Shown here piece by piece: positions 36,301-50,383 of a stretch of 64,000 bases of DNA. Source of the stretch: Xenopus tropicalis. Lineage: Eukaryota; Chordata; Amphibia; Anura; Pipidae. Each line of letters opens with the position of its first letter. Position 1 is the first letter of the stretch. Position numbers and translations under genes: made by a program. Below the pieces are notes generated by a model. The model was not told where the DNA came from and did not search any database. It saw only the letters and a list, made by a program, of their open reading frames with translations. Location: NCBI RefSeq assembly GCF_000004195.4, contig NC_030677.2, forward strand, positions 173,774,019 to 173,838,018, written 5' to 3'.

Positions 36301-39300
36301 GTAATGCCAAACAGAGCCTTCTGTAGGATGCCAGTCAACATAGGGGCTATTAAGTAGCCAATTATAGCTCTTATTGGCACCCCCAGGAACCTTTTTCATG
36401 CTTGTGTTGCTCCCCAACACTTTTTCAATTTGAATGTGGCTCACGGGTATAAAAGGTTGGGGATCCCTGACTTAAGGTATGAAGATCCAAATTCTGGATA
36501 ACGGGTCCAATACCTGCAGTAACAGAATAGCTAGGTAAAACTATTTTATTACCAGTGCTGTATTAGGCAGATATATACATATGGAAAGAAAAAAGTGTAT
36601 GCTGCAAACACAATGTTCTTACCTGGTATCCATTCAGATCAGTATAAAACCTATGTTTGCTGTTTATGTCTGAGGTTATCCTCATCACAATCTCCCGGTT
36701 GAATTCTCCTCGGATGTCTACAACATTTGTTATTTCAGGAGACTGTCCTTCAAGGCCTGTGGGAGTAAAATATATGCTCACACTGTAAGAAGGACAGTGA
36801 TTTCGGTTATATAAAAGGGACCTCTCTGGTCATTCCCTCAGAAACTATGTGCAGTGATGCCAATGCACACACAAAAACAAATCAATGTATTATTAGAAGC
36901 ACTGTGCCCCTCTCAAATATAAATACTCATCAGAAGTATCAAGTGAAAATTGAAAGCTATGAAAAAATATCACCTTCTATTACTCTATTAAATGGTAAAG
37001 CTGGCAGAGTGTTCCAGCCTTTATGTTAATATACCAAATCATTCCTAAGTATTCCTAATTTTATATTAGTCTGAAACCTTTTATTCCAATAAACCTATTA
37101 ACTAAATTAATACAGTTTATTTTCATATAATACCAACCAACATAATGCTGGTTTTCTCTCCATCTAAGGGCGAAGACACACAGACTTTTAAAAAAGCTGC
37201 AGCAAACAATCCGTGCAGGGAAAACCCACGCATGATTAGTCGCAGCGGTTTATGCATTACCCTATGGAGGGAAAATCAGCACGATTTTGCAACTATCAAA
37301 TAATAATCCTGGTTATTTTATACAGGTATCGGACCCCTTATCCGGAAACCCGTTATCCAGAAAGCTCCGAATTACGGAAAGCCAGTCTCCCATAGACTCC
37401 ATTTTAATCAAATAATTCAGAATTTTGAAACTGATTTCCTTTTTCTATGTAGTAATAAAACAGTGCCTTGTAATTGATCCAAAGTAAGATAGAAATAATC
37501 CTTATTGGATGCAAAACATTCCTATTGGGTTTAATTAATGTTTAATTGATTTTTTAGTAGACTTAAGGTGTGGAGATCCAAATTACGGAAAGATCCCTTA
37601 TTCGGAATGCCCTTGGTCCCGAGCATTCTGGATAATGGGTCCTATACCTGTACTGCATAAATAATGCTCTTAGGCATGCACTTTCTCTACAGAACTCTGC
37701 TCCTGAGATGTAGCTATAAGGTACTGGAGAGTATTACACTGAGAGCTCAAGACTTAAAGAGATACAAAACAATATAAAATATAAAAGGGGCATTATAGTT
37801 TTAGGTTAAACAGGAGTTGAATCCCTGCAATAAAACAAGGACAATGGCATTTTGCTAGTAGTTATTTTAGTAGCATGTAATGGTTCTACTCATGCAAGCA
37901 TAGAAAGTGCCAGTAATTTTTCAGAAGTTACAATTTCCCCCCATAACAATACTACTTCCTATAATAACTATAATAGAAAAGGTATGGGATCTCTTATTTG
38001 GAAAGCCAATATCAAAAAAGCTCAAAAATATAGGAATACCACCTCCCCTAGAAACAGTTTTAAACATTCTAATTTCCCTTTTCTCTGTAAAAATAAATAC
38101 AGTAGCTTGTACTTGATGGTAACTAAGCTGCTTGTGCTCATATTGGTGGCAAAACAACCCTATTGGTTTTATTAACTATCTAAATGTTTTATGGTAGTAC
38201 GTGATCCAAATTATGTAAAATAAACCACAAACAAAAAACAGGTCCCAAGCATTCCAGATAAAACATCCTATAACTGATAAATAAAAATTTGATGTGGTCA
38301 ATTAAGATATTCGAAGAGAATCTGCAATTTGTTTTGATCACTGGTCAGTGACCCCCATCAGATTGTAAATTTCAAGCTGGAAAAAAGGCAGAAAAGGCAA
38401 GCAAAGCAAATAATTTGAAACTTGGCCATTCCACAATATATTGAATTAACGTACAGGTGAACTGTTCCTTTATCCCATTTTTCCAAAAACACATCTGCCA
38501 CAAGGGCAGACCATGCACTTAAACGCAGTGCCGAATTTCAAAATCTTGCGCCCCTATGCAGCCACCTTGTGCATCCCTCAAGCTCGCACCTCAGTTGTTA
38601 AAATCTCAGGTGTGTGTCCAGACCCCAGTGCTCTGGGTGTATGTAAGAATAAAAATTACAGATGCAGCTGGGTGGCATGCCTCCCTGAAAACCATGTAGT
38701 CCTAGGGCTGGAGCCTACTTAAAGGGATTCTGTCATGATTTTATGGTATAGTTTTTGTGTATATTGAAAATAATTCATTTTACCATTTTTACATTTTATT
38801 CTTGAACCAATAAATGTATTTTTTTTAGCTGTAATACTGATGTGTAGGTGCCATCTCAGTGCATTGTGCCTCAGTCTGAGCTTTTAGAAGGAGCCAGATA
38901 AGAACTGCTTTCCGGTAATCTACTGTTTCTCCTACTCCCATGTAACTGGAGGAATCATGGCCAGACTTGGGTGTTTTAATACTCAGTGCTATTCTTAAAT
39001 CTACCACTAGGGGGCACATTCATTAAAGTACGACAGGTCCGAATTAAAAAAAATTCTTATTTTTTTCTAAAGTTTACAACTTTCGCATATTTTCGTTAAT
39101 TTGCGTGAGTTTTTCGTACTTTGCAACAATTTGTGCGACAATCGGATTTGTCGCAACGAGTACGAAAATTTCGAATTCATTCAAGCTTTGGTATTGTGAC
39201 TTTCCTTGGGCCAGGTTGGAGCTGCAGAGTGCCATTGAGTCCTATGGGAGGCTTTCCTTGGGCCAGGTTGGAGCTGCAGAGTGCCATTGAGTCCTATGGG

Positions 39301-42300
39301 AGGCTTCCAAAATCATGCACAGAAGGATCAAAGTCAGAAAGATTTTCCCGCTGTTTACGATCGGATACAAAAATTTTGTGAATATCGGATCGCCATTCGC
39401 AAATGATCGTTTCAATATGAAAATTTCAGATTATAAGTACAAAATCTCCGTATTCAAACTAACAGAATTTTCGTGACTTTTGCAAACATGAGAAACTATT
39501 GGATTTCGTGATTCGGATTCGTATTTTAATGAATCTGGTCCTAAGAGAAGAATAGGTGTATTTTAAGCAATGCAAGTGTCTGGAAGCTGTCATCTTGCTA
39601 CTTTCCCATTGTCCTGAGGTAATATAACTCCAACTTGCAGCGCAGTAGTAAAGAGAGAGACTGAAGGGCACCTGGGAAACTAAGAACATCTCAAACCTCA
39701 CCTCAAATTTTCAAAATTAAATCTAAAAAAAGATACAAAGATAACTTCAATGCAGAATTCTGCTGGAGAAGAGCGATTAAGTGATGCATTTATTAAAAGA
39801 AGCATGTGTTCCTTGTGACAGAAACAGTTTAATTTAAGTGAAAAAATATACAATATTCCCTCATAACAAATGGTAACAAACTTAGCAAAGTCTTTTTAAA
39901 ATTCTGTCTGCCATTGTGCTATTAATGCATCTAAAAGCCAAAAATAGAAATTATTGAGTTACTAATTAACTGAACCAATGACAATCATTTAACCTTCGCA
40001 CCTATGAGGGAAACAGATTCAAGCAACACAATCATTTTGGTGATTCCTATAACTGTAAAAATACTCAATGCAGACCAACCACCAATCATAAAATGATTCA
40101 GCCCTGCTGACTACGGTTTCTGTAAATGCCCCAAAATTGTGTAAGTTTTCTATAAGTAAGTCTCACGGTGCTCCAGGTAAGTACTGGAAGTGATTAGTTC
40201 TAGCACTGTGAGGGCATGCCCACTGCACATCAATAGCTGCATATAAAATGGATTTAACTGATATTATATAACTGATGTACGCACAATATCCCTTATTATT
40301 AAAATGAAAAAAGTCAACATAAAATTGAATTATTAATCAACATAAATTAAATACAAATAAAACAATAAAAACATTGAATAGCATATAAATACTTCCCCTT
40401 TGCTGTGAAACCCCTTTGTCTAATATCATAAGCCAAAGGGTGGAATGGGTGCACTGCATGTATGAGATAAAATGCACCTTTTGATTGGTTTTGAAATCAC
40501 GGACAGTCTAGGCTTGATTGTATGCTTTTGCACTGTAACTGGTTGTCAGGAGGTTATCCTCCCACTAGAAAAAATAAAATAATTTTCAATAATCTTACCA
40601 TGTACATTGTAAAGGCGTACGGTGTGTGTCAAGTGCTTGAAGAAGACCACAACCTCACTGAAAATGCTTCCATGCGTCACTCTCACAACTGGTGGATCAG
40701 CATTTATATAGGGCTAAAAAAGAAAAGCAAAAATAGGAGCTGGAAAAGAAAAATCCCAGGCTGACATATAAAGATACAGAAGGAAACATGCTCCCCAAAA
40801 AATGGTAGATGCTTGATTGTTCTTTTACACAATCAGAGTAGGTGAAATCGTTCAGAGACTCACAGCATGAGTGCAGCCAAAAAAAATAAATAAATAAAAA
40901 TAATTATATATATCGAGACCAGCACACCCTTATTAAATCTTTATGCCTTTATTATGAGCACATTGCACAAAAAATCTGACATTTCCATCCTTTCTCCAAT
41001 GTGCTTTATAAAGGCATAAAGTTTTAATAAGGGTGTGCCAGTCTTGTAATATTTTTTATACATTTGACTTGATAAAGGGCATGTGCTTTGCCCGAAACGT
41101 CGAATATGTGATGTGATTCTTTTGTAATACACTTTTTTGCAATTATCCGAGTGCCACTACTTTTTCTACTATATCTATGACAATGGGATGATACGGTGTC
41201 CTGAGGTGGCTGAGCACCGGAATATATGCTATAGGAGTGCGGTAACGTCTCTTGAATATATATAGAAAACAGTTGCGCATAAATGAATACAGACAAAATA
41301 GGAAAATGTCAATCCATGCTATGGTAAAATCACAAAGGCCTCTGTTGACCAGTATCGCCTAAGTCAATGCAGTCCCTCTCCCCTTCCCAGCAAAGTGAGT
41401 CCCCAAAGTTTTTCACAGGTTATATCCCATAAAAAAAAGGGTTCAGCTGACCTCTACTTGATTTTTTCCAAAGCAAATGTCACGTAAACAAGGCATTACA
41501 AATATTACAAACCTTGTACAGTCAGGACCCAAACCTGTATGTTTTTTTTTAATTTCTATATGCATTGCCTATTTAAATTAACTAAATTGGACTGCAATAT
41601 TTTTTTAAAGGGAGGACGACTCTAGAACTACTGAGCAATAACCACTCCGTTGCAAGGGTGTCCTAATTCCAAATAAACAAAAAGCCTGCAGCAAAATGGG
41701 ACTCAAGCCAAGTAGAAGAACCTGGTGTACTACTTCACTGATTTAAGGCATAGAGAACAGATGTTTCCGGCTTTATCTGCTTTATTGTGTACTAGTAGTG
41801 CATTCCATTTATCCTCTGAGTCATGCCAATATAAACATTTTTCTAGCTGTCACAATTTGGCCAATTTAGACTACAGCATAAATAAGGCCTTAAAGGAAAA
41901 CTAAACCCCTACACAATGTAGATCTCTATAAAAATATATTGCATAAACAAGCTCATATAAAAACCCTGTTTCATCTAAATAAACCATTTAATAAACCAGG
42001 GAAGAGATGAAAAAGGGCAATATTTACCGATACGTATTTCAGTTTGGTAAGATTTTTTTTATTGGCCAATTAATATGATTTAAACTGTTGGGTATTCATT
42101 CTGGATGTATAGTTGTCCTTTAAGTAAGGGAAAAGGAAGTACATTTTTGATACATTTGCTTAAAAAAAAAGCACCCCTATTATTAATCTACATAATGTTA
42201 AGCTATTATTTGCAAGTGGAAATTACTCGAACCCAAAACATGCAACATTTAAAGTGAATTATCATACCTTCGCTTCGCCATCAGGCAGAAATAGATAAGC

Positions 42301-45300
42301 TCCGCTTTTATCTCTGTTATTTGTTGTACCGTACCAAATAAAATCAACTTTCACACCATGAGTTTTTCCATCTTCTTTACTCTGTATTTTCTAAAACATT
42401 TTTAAAAGACATATATCATACTGGGCACGAGTATGTTTTAAAAGATACATAGGACAGAATACAAGAATACTTCCCATAAACAAGTTCCCTAATGTTCAGT
42501 CACTGAGGCCTTGTTTATCACTCAACTCTGCAAACAATGCACTTTCAGCATAAATATGCTGGCACTGTACCATTTTTAAATGAATATTTTAATATCAGGC
42601 TCATCTCCTAAGTACACAAGTGTTCTCACATACTCCAACACCTGGAAAAATTCCCATAGCAGTAATGACAGATTATCAACAATGATGCAATCTGTTTATG
42701 AGCATTTGGAAGCCTGAATGACAAATCCAACCTTTAAATAACTTAAAATGATCCAGTCACCTGCACCTGCATAAGTATGTACCATTTAAAAGCCAAAAGA
42801 GTGGAAAAATAATGTTGTTGGTTGCTGGTCACAAGAGCAGCTTAGGCTTAGCAAATGCTTCAGTTGCACTTCATGGAAGCAATTTGCTAAACTTATGTAT
42901 TCTCTGTTGCAATGAAACAGTTACCAAAGGAAGTGGCTCCATGGTCTATATGACTTATAGACAGTTGGCACTTTTATATGGTTCCATGTATCAGTTATAT
43001 CCATGGTCAGTTATATCTTTTGTAATCTACCATATTATCAATGTTTAAAAAAAAATATCCACTGAAGACCAGAGCCTTACCTCTAGAAGTCCAGATGATG
43101 AAAACCAAAGTTTTAAGTAGGTGTTTTCAATGGTTACATCACCCACAACAATGTTAACTTCCTTTATCCTAAAATTTCCATCTGAATTAATATTTTTGTG
43201 CTTTCCTTGTACAAAGATTGTATAATCTGCCTTGATTGATTCAGAATTCTCTGCTTCCACCAACTTGTAGACTGCAAGGCCAAGAGCAGGTAAATATGCC
43301 AGGAATGACACCTAAGACAATAAAGATGAAAAAATAAGTCAGCACAAAATCTGTGTAATGAGTATTGTAACTAAATGTTATGTAACCGTTTCTACTTACA
43401 ATACGATATTTCCCCATGCATTTTAAAGAGTTTGAAAAAAACAGGTGTATCCATTAATTGTACCACTATTAAAAGCTGCCTAACTGCTAGTTTATATTAA
43501 AGAAGGTACGACTCCCCATAAAAGTCCTTTCTTACTCCAAAATTGCAATTAGACAAGTGCCTGGAATCAACTCTATACTAAAAGCTAATTTCAGTGACTT
43601 GGAATTTTCTTTCATAAAAGGCATACTTCTTAAAGCTATTTAATGTATCTGCCAGTACAACAGCCTCAGTCGGGAGTCACAGCTCTAGTTGTAAAAAACA
43701 CTTTTTAAATGTTAGGCTGATTTCTGCTAACCTGAATGGATGCCCTTAAATCTGCTGGAAGACTCTACCAGTAAATAGAGCGCCACTGAATTTATTGTAT
43801 AATCCCCTTGTATATTTATACATAATTAACACATTTCCCCTTAGGCTAATGTCCCACGAAACCAAATAAATTGAACTTTTACACCATGAGTTTTTCCATC
43901 TTGCCTTGGTCAAACATGACCAATACATTTGACAATATATTTCAGAAAAATACAAAAATAATTTGTTGTGATATAAGTAGAAGGCGATCCAGATAGCAGA
44001 TATCAGATTATAGGCACAAATGGATTCTAAATGCAAAATTCAGTAAACGTCTGGTTAACGTTCTTCTAACCCAGAAATGGAATACCACGTAAACAGGGTG
44101 TAATGGCCAGTGGATCTCATACTAGATGTCTTAAATTGCAAATATGGCTAAGCAATAAAATTTTGCAACAACAGTTGCGAAAAGATTGCTAATTTAGTAC
44201 AAAGAGAAGCCTTAAATTCATGTTTAAGTACTTTACCTGGTACATGTCCTGTAATGGAGCCGAATCCCCATTCCAGACTGCACTAATCTGAGCTTTTAAA
44301 GCCTTTCCGGATGCACTGATAACTTTGACTTTAGATGAACTTACATACACTGAAACCACTGAATATCGTTCCTGCTCTGTAGGGTTATAAACGGTTAAGT
44401 ACCTGTAATAAACAGAAGGTAAAATATTTTCTCCATGTCCATACTAAAGCAGGCTTAGCTGTCGGCAATTTGACAGAATTTGACAATGCTTACTGATCAC
44501 TGCAGCATGTGTGCCACCTAATTGGGAAATTTCAACAGATCACTCTGAACGCTTTACAGATCTCAGTTGGTCTGTCCATTTTTTATTGATTTGATTTAAC
44601 TGAATTAATTTTATTTGCTGATGCATCTTTTTAAGAGGGTGGATGGTGCAATAGCAGATAAGAAAGTCAGAAGCTGACGATGCTTTTCAACATTTAGGTC
44701 TGAATGTTTTCTCTTTGTGAGGAAAACAGATGCAGGTAGTGGCGTAGCTACATATTTATGTTGTTTCAACATATTTGTGTTGTTGTGCTTATAAAGAATT
44801 AATGTTTCTTATTATTTAGGGCAATGACAGCTAAAAATTCTCTTCTGTGGCTCTTACAGACTTCAACAGGGCACATCAAAGTGAATACTGGCTTTTACAT
44901 TTACTGGCTAAAAAGTACCAGGTGTGCCATAGCAGATTGTAGTAGGGCTTGCAATTAAGGCAGAGAAACTGAAAACAAATCAGAAATGAAGACCCTGAAA
45001 AAAAAGTATGTCTATAAACACTGAATTTTATATAACAAACATCTATTGTTCTATAGGGTTTAAGCAACCCTATAGTAGTAATTAGCTATTTAATGTAATA
45101 ATCAATTTTTAATTAATTCCTTTTCATCTGTAATAATAAAACAGTACCCATTACCCAATGGAAACTAAGCTGCATGAATCAGTAGCTATCTGAAAGCAAC
45201 CCAGAGTGGGTGTTTGAATCTGCAACAAAGATGATATCTTGGGGGGTGGGGGGGAATCCTTATCTATCTTTGAATCCCATTGTGGATTTAAAATTCCTTA

Positions 45301-48300
45301 AAACACAATAAAATGTGCCACACTGCTCTACATATGTATTGAACAATGGTAAGCATTGGTCAGTGGGGAATTAACAAAGCTGCAACCCATAACAACTAAA
45401 AATTAATATACACAAACAAATTAGGTAGACATGTTCTGCTGTGCTGTGGCAAGCATTTTATATTTGTGAAATCTGTTTCTCACGCCTCATTACCTGTAAC
45501 ACTGGTGTGGAGAGCATTTAAGCAAACTCTAATGAAACCCTATGTACAATGTTCTAATTACCTCTCTTACCGACACAATATGCGCAATAGCTGGTGAAAA
45601 AACTGCTATCCACTCACCTGGGAATCTCCGTGATCTTTATAACAGTTTTCTGAGGTAATGAGTCCTGTGATGGTTGCACATCATCCTTTAGCACAAGATT
45701 ATTAGATTAGAATAGATAAGCAGAGCCGCTAACAGTTTAACATATACATTTTCCAGATTACAGGAAAAAAAATACAGATTAGAAACTTTAAATTTATTTT
45801 AGACTCCTTTCATAGTTTGAAATAAATATACATCTACCTCTGGCAAGCCCAAATGAATGAGTTTATATTAAAAAGGAGCAGGCATATTTTCTATTTAACT
45901 ATTTTCTCCTGCATCCCCAATAACTCTGAAGAAGTAGGTGTAAGCAAATAACCTATTTTCAATGTATATCTTTGGTCAGTGCAACAAGTAAAAAAAACAA
46001 AAAAAAACCAGAAAAAACCTAAAGGCAAAATACAAGACAGGCCATCTTATTGAGATCATGTTGAACACAGGTGAATACTGCCCCTTTAACTAGACTGACT
46101 CGGTTCTGTCCGTACTGATGGAAGGAGCTTTTATACTTTAAATTATAAAACTAAAGCTGCTGAAGCAAGCAGTTTTTCCATGAGCAGGGTCATAGCACAC
46201 ATTTAATTCTGTTGTAATCCTTTTTATTTTGGTGCAGGCCAGGCTCAGTTTTTTCGAGGAGGGAATACTGGTAAGGCTAAGATGAGGTTGTGGAGTAAAA
46301 TATGACAAAATGTCAGTATTTTTATGTAGACTGAACTGGGATCAAAAGGTTAAAGATTTGCTGGACTATGTGAGCTCTTGAAAAAAACAAAACAAAAAAA
46401 AACATACAATATGTACATTACTTTTATTCTATAATATATATCTTATATATTGAAAGCTTTTGTTTAAATAAGCAAGGTACAATCTCAGAACTACAGAAAG
46501 GCCCTTCATCAATCACATGACTAATTAAAACCTTGTATTAGTAATAATGTAACAAAACTAGGAGGAAACTAAGGTGCTGTGCTGTGCACGATGTTGTTAT
46601 AGAAGTAGCAATAAGGCTACTGAATAGGTTGAAACTAATTCACTAAACAAATTGACTTGTGCTTAAGTTGATCACAGACCAAATAGTTATGTGCACTACT
46701 AACATCAATTTCCTTTATAGGTGAAAAAAAGTATATGGGTTGCCTTTTCTGTCCTCCTAATTTTGTTATAATTTAACTACACCTTCATGAGCGGGGGCAT
46801 TTTAACAAATAAGCAAAGGGGGCATTTGCCCAAGGACGACCAGGATAGGGGCCATTAGTACACGTGTCAATTTTGGCAGAAACATCCTGCAGAGATGGCA
46901 AACACCTCATTTTAATCAACAGGAAGAGTTCAACAGACTACAGTGTCGTTATTTTAGTTTTTTTGCCTTTTTATCTTGTGGCATCACCATTTTGTCATTA
47001 TTCTGCTCCCAGGGTTGTTGGTCCAGGGCAGCACACCTGGGAATCATGTCTAATTCAGCAAGCACAGACCATTTCTTCACTGCCTGCCTTACTATATTGA
47101 ACTTTATGTGTTTGAGGGTTATTCAGTCACAAATTTCTTGGGCAGTGGAGGCCCACCAATGAAATTTTGCCCAGGGCCCATTGGTACCTTAAAGCGGCCC
47201 TGCTCATGAGGCATCTTGGTTCTCACAATTTAAAGAATTGTTTTCCTTTCATTTCTAAAATGACTCTGTACAGCACCCAGAATAACCATGACCTTTCTCC
47301 CTGCATTCAGAGTTATTTTGTTTCTCTATCACAAGCAGCTGAACAGTTTTTAGAAACTTCCTTGTCTAGTGTGTAGCTCCCCCCCTTTTGCTTTCTGAAC
47401 ACTCCTCTATCCAACTTTGATGAGCATAGGCAGTGAGCATACCCAGTAGATGCCTCTTTAAGGTCTTTATAGTTGGAAGAGGAGTACTCAGAAAGCAAAA
47501 GGGGGCTGAGCTTCACACTAGACAAGGAAGTAGCTAGAAGCAATATAGATAAATTAAACTTCAAGTGGCGAGAAGCCATGAAACGTGTAAAGCTGTGGGC
47601 GAGTGCTGCCCTGTTTTGATATTTCATGAAGTAGCTAGAAGAACTGTTGCTCAGCTGCTCCTAATAGAGAAACAAACTAAAACTGCATGCAGAAAGGTAT
47701 ATTGTTGTGGGGGCTGCTTAGAGTAAAACAAAGGCTTACTTATACTTTAAAGAGAAAATGAGGTAAAAGCTTTTACCTTTTTCCATTAGTAATAATGTAT
47801 ACCCTAATTTAAAATATGCAGATACAAGTTACCTTGTAGTTCCAGCATGTTTAAAATGCACTCAGCCTGTAGGCTTGACTTTTATTATTGATATCTTTTA
47901 CAATGGTGTGGGTACATTATACCTAGTAGAGTCCTGCATTGGATTGGTTACCCGCGGAATACTCACAGTGTGGTCAGGTTATGGGTGGTAAGTCCCTGAC
48001 CATGCGGGCAATCTGCAGTTATCCTGCCTGGGTACCTGGGTCAATTGCAGGCTCATGATCCCCCCACCTCCCTGAGTAAAAAGTATTTTTTCCCCTGACC
48101 TGGTTAATCTGCCTCTGGAGTGAGATCACTTCCAGTCAATGGTGACGTCCCTTCCAGTTTCATGTATTTCCACTGCGCTTTAAAAGGGGAGGCAAGGTGG
48201 GTAGGGGGGACTGGGTGGGCATACAGCTGGTCCAGGGTCAGGAGGTCAGTGTTGTGCATGGGTCTGCCCAACCAGACCAAGCAGGACTCTAAATTCCCGG

Positions 48301-49548
48301 TATAACTGTGACCTGTGATCACTATGTATATGGGTATGCGTCAATCTCTAAAATTTCAGTTGAGATCCCCACCACTGGATATTTAAGAAAATACCATATA
48401 GCTTACCATGCTGAAGAAAGGAGATGATGGATTGTAGGCATATGTATCTTTATCTTTCAGAACAAGAACATGCGCAGCATCTATTATCACCCTCTTTAAA
48501 TTCATAAGCGAGTGAAAAAGCCTGAAAAACACAAAATGTGTTCTATTTAAAAGCCATCATTTTCTGATATTTCTATCCAAACAGGTAAAAAAAAAAAGCA
48601 CAAGAAAAACAGTCAGAGCTGCACAGATGAATAAAAATGATTAATAGTTACACTCTCCAGTAGGGCTTTACAACAGTTGGGCTTGTCATAAAAAAGTGTT
48701 TGTTTTTGCAAGACAACAATGTATTTGATATAACAGGTTTAATAAAAAAGGGATGTGGTTAAGAACACTGATTTACCTTATGTTCTAGCAAATTTCTGCT
48801 TGCATAAATCCTGTTCTCTGACTTCCTCAGAGTTATGGTTATTCAAGATTAGTGTCACTTTACAGGGTTACAAAAATATCAAAATACATAGGGCTGATGT
48901 AACAACCGCAGAGATGTTTCCTTAAATTGATCCCCCCAAAAAAGTTTCTATGGGTATATTTATTGTTTCTCAAAATTTCTTGCATCTTCTCACCAGAACA
49001 TTTCAGAAGCTTAGAAATGTCTGATTTAATTAAAACCGATGAGAACATCAGCACAGGTTTGAACTAAAATGGTTCTATCCCTCCATTTACTCAAAAGGAA
49101 AATATTTATGTAAGTGTTCAGGATTGAAGAAGTTGATGAGAGAAATGATAAAATGTGATAACGCTGGGAAAAACACGGACAATAGAATAAGGGATTCCGC
49201 TTAGACAAACTGAGATGGTTCTTTGATTTATTAAAAATCTACCCCCTTAGAGTTTACTTGTGCCTAAAAACAAATAACCATTCCAAAGAATTGATACAAT
49301 ACACAAGAGCCACAAAAATGCTGCAAAATATATCCTTAAACAGTGCTTAGTGATGTCATGTTATAGTCAGTACTGAGTGATATAATAATGTCACATAACT
49401 TATAAAAAACATGTGTATTATAAACAATAATTTACCCAGTTATTAGAAGTCACCTTGGAGTTTCATGACCTATTTAGAATGCCTTAGTGACTTATAATAT
49501 ACTTTTATCTTACAATAGATGGTAAATTCTTCTCTAAAGATCTTTGCG

Positions 49549-49645
<97 letters not shown>

Positions 49646-50344
49646 GCAAAAAAAGGGAAAGTTGTGCTCAACCACTAAATTTTAAACCATTAGGCGGGGG
49701 TGCAATGAGGTTGTGACCACGAAATACATAGAAACAACAACAAGAGATCCTCTGCACTCACCCATTATCAATATATAGAACATTAAGACATTCGGTGCAT
49801 TTAAGTGCGTGCAGAGGATCTCTTGTTGTTGTTTCTATGTATTTCGTGGTCACAACCTCATTGCACCCCCGCCTAATGGTTTAAAATTTAGTGGTTGAGC
49901 ACAACTTTCCCTTTTTTTGCTATAGCTTATACAGGAGCAGTGGCCAGCTCCTTGTTGTAGCTCCCACCCCTCCCAGCTGCAGTCAGGTGATCCCAGTGGA
50001 GCCAATAAAAGGGCAACCATATGGGGGTTTTAACCTTGAAAGCAAGTAAGTTGCAGGTAAAACTTAGTCCCTTGGCTAAATGTATATTGAAGCGGTAGAA
50101 TTCTTAATGAATCGCATAAGTCAGTGTAGGAACTGGTCAAAAGGGATGACTTTGACGCAGTTGGCCAGCTTGAAGTATATTGCAATATATGGACAAACAA
50201 TCCCTGTTTTGCTTAAAGGGAAGGGCATTTCTTAGTAGCTTAAATGCACCGAATGTCTTAATGTTCTATATATTGATAATGGGTGAGTGCAGAGGATCTC
50301 TTGTTGTGTTATATATATACACACACACACACACACACATACAT

Positions 50345-50383
<39 letters not shown>

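Noticed and set aside
43746..44036. 96-codon minus-strand frame around the relic exon
   Set aside because: It is in a different frame from the exon-like reading and shows no protein character.
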